From IMG/VR virus record IMGVR_UViG_3300030060_005975, positions 1 through 29,689 of that record: 29,689 nucleotides of DNA; one strand, written 5' to 3'. The notes beneath the pieces are model-generated. The model was not told the origin of the DNA. It worked only from the letters and a program-made list of their open reading frames with translations, and did no database searches. Below are positions 26,372 to 29,689 of this stretch, one piece after another. The position numbers and the translations under genes were made by a program. Origin of the DNA: a virus. How positions within the stretch are numbered: position 1 is the first letter of the stretch; each line of letters starts with the position of its first letter.

Positions 26372-28015
26372 ATGAGTGAAATTTATCTTGGTAATCCTAA
26401 TCTAAAAAAAGCAAATACACCGATTGAATTCACTGCAAAGCAGATTGAAGAATTTATGAAGTGTAAAAATGATCCTGTTTATTTCTCACAGAAATATGTA
26501 AAAATTGTGAGTCTTGATGAAGGATTAGTTCCGTTCAAACCATATAAATTTCAAGAAAAATTAATTAAGAGATTTCATAAAAACCGTTTTAATATTTGTA
26601 AGATGCCTCGACAAACAGGTAAATCTACAACTGTGGTATCTTATCTACTTCACTATGCAGTTTTTAATGATAGTGTAAATATTGGTATACTAGCAAACAA
26701 AGCTGCAACTGCAAGAGAATTATTAGGGAGATTACAGACTGCCTATGAAAATTTACCAAAGTGGATGCAACAAGGTGTATTAGTATGGAACCGTGGATCA
26801 TTGGAGTTAGAAAATGGATCTAAAATACTTGCAGCATCTACCTCCGCATCTGCAGTTAGAGGTATGTCTTTCAACATTCTTTTTCTGGACGAGTTTGCCT
26901 TTGTTCCTAATCATATCGCTGACTCGTTCTTTGCCTCTGTATATCCTACTATTACTTCTGGTAAAAAAACCAAAGTCATCATAGTTTCTACTCCACACGG
27001 TATGAATCATTTTTACCGACTGTGGCATGATGCAGAACGAGGAAAGAATGAGTATACACCGACTGATGTTCACTGGTCTGAAGTACCAGGTCGAAATGCA
27101 AAGTGGAAAAAACAAACGATTGCTAATACATCAGAACAACAATTCAAGATTGAGTTTGAATGTGAGTTCTTGGGATCTATTGATACTCTGATTGCTCCAA
27201 GTAAACTCAAAGCATTAGTATATGAGAATCCAATCAAACAGAATGCAGGTCTAGACATTTATATTCCTTCAGAAAAAAATCACGATTACTTAATGACAGT
27301 TGATGTTGCAAGAGGTGTTGGAGAGGATTACTCTGCATTTGTATTGACTGACATCACCGAGTTTCCACATAAGGTCGTGGCAAAGTATCGAAACAATGAA
27401 ATCAAACCAATGTTGTTTCCTAATATCATATACGAAGTGGCAATGAATTACAATCAAGCATTTATTCTTTGTGAAGTCAATGATATTGGTGATCAGATTG
27501 CTTCAATACTTAATTTTGATATGGAATACGAGAACCTTTTAATGTGTTCAATGAGAGGTCGTGCAGGTCAAATTGTAGGTCAGGGATTTAGTGGAAAGAA
27601 AACTCAACTTGGAGTTAAGATGTCCAAGACAGTTAAAAAAGTAGGAGCATTGAATCTCAAAACTATGATTGAAGAGAATAAATTATTATTCAAAGATTAT
27701 GAGATAATATCAGAACTCACCACATTCATATCAAAAAGTAATTCGTTTGAGGCTGAGGAGGGGTGTAATGATGACTTAGCAATGTGTCTTGTAATTTATG
27801 CTTGGTTAGTTGCACAGGATTATTTCAAAGAACTCACAGATCAGGATGTAAGAAAAAGATTATATGAAGAACAGAAGAATCAGATTGAACAAGATATGGC
27901 ACCATTTGGATTTATTTCTGATGGATTAGATGAAGGAAGTTTTGTTGATGAAGATGGAGATAGATGGCATGTTGATGAATATGGAGATCGATCATATATG
28001 TGGGAGTATCGTTAA
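26372..28015 (+). CDS. 17: Large terminase subunit gp17
   Basis: DNA-packaging motor with ATPase and headful nuclease domains; it docks on the portal and translocates DNA into the prohead. Visible motifs are Walker A PRQTGKST (residues 79-86), Walker B ILFLDEF with Asp173-Glu174, and the coupling motif STPHG (206-210). The RNaseH-like nuclease has Asp311 in TVDVARG, Glu368 in LCEVND and Asp467/Asp468 in CNDDLAM, matching the catalytic acids of T4 gp17. The length is 547 aa against 610 in T4, so the gene is complete. The C-terminus is acidic (EGSFVDEDGDRWHVDEYGDR). It begins seven bases after the preceding stop. The sequence is uninterrupted, with no intron or homing endonuclease insertion. 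Confidence 0.97.
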   Translation: MSEIYLGNPNLKKANTPIEFTAKQIEEFMKCKNDPVYFSQKYVKIVSLDEGLVPFKPYKFQEKLIKRFHKNRFNICKMPRQTGKSTTVVSYLLHYAVFNDSVNIGILANKAATARELLGRLQTAYENLPKWMQQGVLVWNRGSLELENGSKILAASTSASAVRGMSFNILFLDEFAFVPNHIADSFFASVYPTITSGKKTKVIIVSTPHGMNHFYRLWHDAERGKNEYTPTDVHWSEVPGRNAKWKKQTIANTSEQQFKIEFECEFLGSIDTLIAPSKLKALVYENPIKQNAGLDIYIPSEKNHDYLMTVDVARGVGEDYSAFVLTDITEFPHKVVAKYRNNEIKPMLFPNIIYEVAMNYNQAFILCEVNDIGDQIASILNFDMEYENLLMCSMRGRAGQIVGQGFSGKKTQLGVKMSKTVKKVGALNLKTMIEENKLLFKDYEIISELTTFISKSNSFEAEEGCNDDLAMCLVIYAWLVAQDYFKELTDQDVRKRLYEEQKNQIEQDMAPFGFISDGLDEGSFVDEDGDRWHVDEYGDRSYMWEYR

Positions 28016-28056
28016 TGTTACAGAAAACAAAGATAAAGCAAATATTAAATGCTTAA
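28015..28056 (+). CDS. Possible 13-codon leader ORF after gp17
   Basis: An ATG overlapping the gp17 stop (TAATG) opens a 13-residue frame, MLQKTKIKQILNA, ending at TAA 28054-28056. It is lysine-rich and could be chance. The same TAATG overlap couples real genes at 19426, which is the only support for translation. It ends inside the candidate box at 28052-28059. Confidence 0.2.
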   Translation: MLQKTKIKQILNA

Positions 28057-28059
28057 ATA
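28052..28059 (+). promoter_or_regulatory. Weak candidate promoter region before the small-gene cluster
   Basis: CTTAAATA resembles a late box with two mismatches and lies 16 bases before the ATG at 28076. A TATAAT stands at 28072-28077 but overlaps that ATG and has no matching -35 sequence. The 60-base gap between gp17 and the next gene is one of the two longest in the window, so a control element here is plausible. Confidence 0.25.
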
Positions 28060-28075
28060 ATTTTTGTAGGGTATA

Positions 28076-28252
28076 ATGGATTGGGATATAGAAGTAAAGT
28101 TATCTGAAATGGAGAACATGATTACTGTTTACGAAAAACACATTGAAGCACTTGAACATGAAAATAAAAGTTTGAAAGCTCAGATTTTATTTTTAACACA
28201 ACAACTAGAGTATAAAACTTTTGGAAAACCTAATAATGAGGAGGATTTATGA
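28076..28252 (+). CDS. Small coiled-coil protein after gp17, 58 aa
   Basis: The frame reads MDWDIEVKLSEMENMITVYE, continues through HIEALEHENKSLKAQILFLT and ends GKPNNEEDL. The spacing of hydrophobic residues is clearly heptad-like across most of its length, so it is probably a coiled-coil oligomer. TAGGG six bases upstream of the ATG is a possible ribosome site. The gene's stop overlaps the next ATG (ATGA). I do not recognise a family. Confidence 0.6.
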   Translation: MDWDIEVKLSEMENMITVYEKHIEALEHENKSLKAQILFLTQQLEYKTFGKPNNEEDL

Positions 28253-28404
28253 GTGGTGACATAGGATTACGAGATGATAGTATCATCTTTTACAGTAAAG
28301 AAATGACCCAAACAAAGTTAGTTTTACTAGCACACAAGGGTATTAAATTAGATTGGAAAGAATATGAGTATCACACTTCAACAAGTAAACGAATCTCTAA
28401 ATGA
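28249..28404 (+). CDS. Hypothetical protein, 51 aa
   Basis: The frame starts at an ATGA overlap with the preceding gene, with GAGGAGG just upstream (28238-28244), a strong ribosome site. It reads MSGDIGLRDDSIIFYSKEMT and ends in a basic tail, STSKRISK. It overlaps the Nfu gene by 41 bases, so either its last 14 residues are read in a second frame or one of the two is not translated. No family is recognised. Confidence 0.5.
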   Translation: MSGDIGLRDDSIIFYSKEMTQTKLVLLAHKGIKLDWKEYEYHTSTSKRISK

Positions 28405-28648
28405 TATTAGACCTTACATTGAATCAGATGGTGGGTATCTAGAACTAGTGGAAGTTGATTTTGATTTAGATGAAGACATCAGAATGTATTATGGTGTTCG
28501 AGAAGGTGAAGAAGCAGCAATTGCGAAAGTAAGATTAAGTGGTGCTTGCGAATCTTGTGCGATGAGTGCACAGACTTTAAGAATGGGAATCGAAAGACAT
28601 CTTACGCAAACTTTTCCAGAAATAGTAGGAGTAATACAGGTATTATGA
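28364..28648 (+). CDS. NifU-like (Nfu) iron-sulfur scaffold protein, 94 aa
   Basis: Stand-alone Nfu domain, the carrier that holds or delivers a 4Fe-4S cluster bridged between two subunits. The family pattern is clear: NESLNDIRPYIESDGGYLEL, then VRLSGACESCAMSAQTLRMG with the cluster-binding C-x-x-C, and a closing IERHLTQTFPEIVGVIQVL. An acidic loop of about 15 residues (DLDEDIRMYYGVREGEE) lengthens the turn between the strands. The length is normal for a lone Nfu domain. GGAAAG lies just before the ATG. It is a host-type metabolic gene set among late phage genes; NifU-like genes are known in marine myoviruses. It may supply Fe-S clusters to host or phage enzymes during infection, which is inference. 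The stop overlaps the next ATG. Confidence 0.92.
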   Translation: MSITLQQVNESLNDIRPYIESDGGYLELVEVDFDLDEDIRMYYGVREGEEAAIAKVRLSGACESCAMSAQTLRMGIERHLTQTFPEIVGVIQVL

Positions 28649-28851
28649 AGTCCGTTATTCTTGTTGCTTGCTTCTTACCACTAGCAATTATCTACATAGT
28701 TATGAAACTTGCGGTATGGTTATCTGCTACAAATGCTGAATCTACGTATGTTAAAAAAGAATCTCTCAGACCACACGGCCCGTATTTGGCAGATGCGTAT
28801 GCAGACGTTGACGAGGAGGAAGAAGAGTATTGGAATATCACAAAAGATTGA
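28645..28851 (+). CDS. Small membrane protein with one helix, 68 aa
   Basis: The chosen start is the ATG at 28645, which overlaps the Nfu stop (ATGA). A longer in-frame ATG at 28546 would read through the Nfu gene as a shadow. Residues ~3-27 (VILVACFLPLAIIYIVMKLA) form one membrane helix or an uncleaved signal anchor, ending in VWLSATNA. The remaining ~40 residues are soluble and end in an acidic cluster (DVDEEEEEYWNITKD). The family is unknown. A role at the host membrane is suggested by the helix only. Confidence 0.6.
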   Translation: MKSVILVACFLPLAIIYIVMKLAVWLSATNAESTYVKKESLRPHGPYLADAYADVDEEEEEYWNITKD

Positions 28852-28966
28852 TAGTATCTTATTTGAGTGGTATTCTGAGAGAGACATGGAAGTTCCAAAT
28901 TGGAAAATGAAAACTGATCCAGATTGGTGGATTGATTATTTGGAAGAGTTAAAACAATATGGATGA
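28793..28966 (+). CDS. Small acidic protein, start uncertain, about 26-58 aa
   Basis: The frame ending at 28966 has a protein-like C-terminal part: SQKIDSILFEWYSERDMEVP, then NWKMKTDPDWWIDYLEELKQ. The start is unclear. ATG 28709 would overlap the membrane-protein gene by 143 bases and seems too early. ATG 28793 overlaps it by 59 bases. ATG 28886 lies outside it but drops half of the plausible sequence. An ATT at about 28829 preceded by GAGGAGGAAGAAG could also serve but would be unusual. It overlaps the next gene by eight bases. No family is recognised. Confidence 0.45.
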   Translation: MRMQTLTRRKKSIGISQKIDSILFEWYSERDMEVPNWKMKTDPDWWIDYLEELKQYG

Positions 28967-29189
28967 AGAGTTTGGTTTTGATTTAGAACATCTACTCTTC
29001 AAAGAAAGAAAGTGTAGAGTTTGTGGAGAGATAAAAGATTTAGTGAATGAGTTTTACTTAGTGCGTAAGAATAAAAGAAATTTTCCATCTGCATATTCAT
29101 ATGAGTGTAAGATATGCACAATCAAAAGAATTGTCAAGAGTAGAAAGAATTTAATTATATCAAAGGAGTGGGCATATCCTGACTGGTGA
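28959..29189 (+). CDS. CxxC/CxxC zinc-binding-like protein, 76 aa
   Basis: Two C-x-x-C pairs are visible, Cys19-x-x-Cys22 (KCRVCGEIKDLVNEFY) and Cys50-x-x-Cys53 (YSYECKICTIKRIVKS). The spacing is that of a small zinc-ribbon fold seen in phage HNH-associated and recombination-endonuclease-like proteins. No H-N-H or other catalytic motif follows, so an enzyme is not supported; DNA or RNA binding is possible. The C-terminus is basic (IKRIVKSRKN). I recall similar proteins near gp17/gp18 of marine T4-like phages. It overlaps the preceding frame by eight bases and is the last gene before the gp18 promoter. Confidence 0.7.
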   Translation: MDEEFGFDLEHLLFKERKCRVCGEIKDLVNEFYLVRKNKRNFPSAYSYECKICTIKRIVKSRKNLIISKEWAYPDW

Positions 29190-29195
29190 TGTTCA

Positions 29196-29215
29196 TGCAT
29201 TGTTTCCCCAATGTA
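29196..29215 (+). other. Short inverted repeat between the small-gene cluster and gp18
   Basis: TGCATTG (29196-29202) can pair with CAATGTA (29209-29215) across the six-base loop TTTCCC, with one G-T pair. It is followed by AAAAG rather than a T-run, so it is not a typical factor-independent terminator. It may only stabilise the end of the upstream transcript. The 85-base gap holding it and the late promoter box is the longest non-coding stretch in the window. Confidence 0.25.
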
Positions 29216-29227
29216 AAAGTAGCGATT

Positions 29228-29235
29228 AATAAATA
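29228..29235 (+). promoter_or_regulatory. Late promoter box before gp18
   Basis: AATAAATA followed by CTTTT differs from the T4 late consensus TATAAATA at the first base only. It lies 39 bases before the gp18 ATG, in the longest intergenic gap of the window. A separate late promoter fits the high demand for sheath protein. Confidence 0.55.
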
Positions 29236-29274
29236 CTTTTAGTAAAATTGAATCTTTTATAAAGAGGGAAAGAC

Positions 29275-29689
29275 ATGTCGCTTAACTTAGTATCTCCTGG
29301 AGTCAAGGTAAGAGAAGTTGACTTGACTATCGGTAATATATCTGGAGCTAATGAACAGGTCGGAGCGATTGCTGGCCCATTTGAAAAAGGCCCCATTGAC
29401 GTACCGATATTAGTAGAAAACGAACAAGATCTTCTTGCAACTTATGGTAAACCATTAGATAAAGACGGACAATTTGAGTATTGGATGACTGCATCATCAT
29501 ATCTTTCATATGGTGGTACATTAAGAGTTTTGAGATCCGATGGTGCAAATTTAAACAACGCAAATGCAGGTGTTAGTATTGCATCAACAACTGTAAAAAT
29601 TAAAGGTTATGATGATTATACAGCAAATTACACACTTGCTTCTGATTGGTTCTATGCTGCAAAAAATCCTGGCACTTGGGGTAATGGAT
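29275..29689 (+). CDS. 18: Tail sheath protein gp18, 5' part
   Basis: Start of the contractile tail sheath protein; its contraction drives the tube through the host envelope. The N-terminus LNLVSPGVKVREVDLTIGNI fits the sheath family, in which S-P-G-V-x-V-x-E-x-D is the hallmark. It is followed by VGAIAGPFEKGPIDVPILVE and an E-Q-D-L-L-A-T-Y-G-K-P segment. WMTASSYLSYGGTLRVLR is the conserved first-domain motif. The window ends after 138 codons, so the reading frame is open at the edge. Ribosome site GAGGG lies six bases before the ATG, and a late promoter box lies at 29228-29235. Position directly after the gp17 region agrees with T4 order. Confidence 0.95.
   Translation, partial: MSLNLVSPGVKVREVDLTIGNISGANEQVGAIAGPFEKGPIDVPILVENEQDLLATYGKPLDKDGQFEYWMTASSYLSYGGTLRVLRSDGANLNNANAGVSIASTTVKIKGYDDYTANYTLASDWFYAAKNPGTWGNG

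Noticed and set aside
28072-28077. TATAAT as a host-type -10 promoter
   Set aside because: It overlaps the ATG of the 58-aa frame and lacks a -35 box about 17 bases upstream; such a hexamer is expected by chance in AT-rich DNA.
28546-28644. Upstream extension of the membrane protein to the ATG at 28546
   Set aside because: It would be read entirely within the Nfu gene in another frame, and the ATGA overlap at 28645 gives a better start right before the hydrophobic helix.
28959-29189. HNH homing endonuclease
   Set aside because: Two CxxC pairs are present but no H-N-H catalytic residues follow and the protein ends soon after the second pair.
29196-29215. Factor-independent terminator before gp18
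   Set aside because: The stem is short with a G-T pair and no T-run follows, so it is recorded only as an inverted repeat.
1-29689. CRISPR array, tRNA gene or insertion sequence
   Set aside because: No regularly spaced direct DNA repeats, no cloverleaf-like segment in the few gaps, and no transposase or terminal inverted repeats were seen; the repeats found are diverged protein-level repeats.

Overview
The window is a stretch of late (virion and DNA-packaging) genes from a T4-like myovirus. All genes are on the + strand, packed almost end to end, and clearly AT-rich (roughly one third GC by eye, not computed). Gene order matches T4: gp7, gp8, (gp9-gp12 region), gp13, gp14, gp15, gp16, gp17, gp18. 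The low GC, the very large structural proteins, the DUF4815-type baseplate protein, the small fibre-like genes and an Nfu-type iron-sulfur carrier gene among the late genes resemble marine myoviruses of picocyanobacteria or SAR11 bacteria. No photosynthesis gene or other host-specific marker is present, so the host is not settled.

Region 1 (1-19426, baseplate): a probable tail of the upstream gene, a giant 3463-residue protein at the gp7 position, a gp8 baseplate wedge protein, and a 2453-residue protein with a DUF4815-like start where T4 has gp9-gp12. Region 2 (19426-21900): a small coiled-coil protein, then a late promoter and a set of small tail/fibre proteins (112, 75 and 485 aa) and a 58-aa coiled-coil protein. 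Region 3 (21897-25242, neck and tail completion): gp13, gp14, gp15. Region 4 (25239-28015, packaging): gp16 small terminase, a basic 236-aa protein that begins like the T4 internal-head-protein capsid targeting sequence, and gp17 large terminase. Region 5 (28016-29274): seven short reading frames of varying certainty, including an Nfu-type protein, a one-helix membrane protein and a CxxC/CxxC protein. Region 6 (29275-end): the start of gp18 tail sheath, cut by the window edge.

The genes work together to build the baseplate wedge, close the head and tail at the neck, and package DNA. Perfect T4-type late promoter boxes (TATAAATA) stand before gp8 and before the 112-aa gene, with a near-perfect one before gp18. 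The most interesting signal is a set of recurring protein modules (a G-x-G-Y-x-x-x-P-x-V-x-I beta repeat, an H-x-F-x-x-G-D/E repeat, an R-G-x-x-G-T-x-A-x-x-H module, and an SGA-x-A-x-V..W-D module) spread over gp7, gp8, the DUF4815 protein, gp14 and gp15. These modules account for much of the enlargement of these proteins relative to T4. A second interesting candidate is the basic protein between the two terminase genes, which may be co-packaged in the head.
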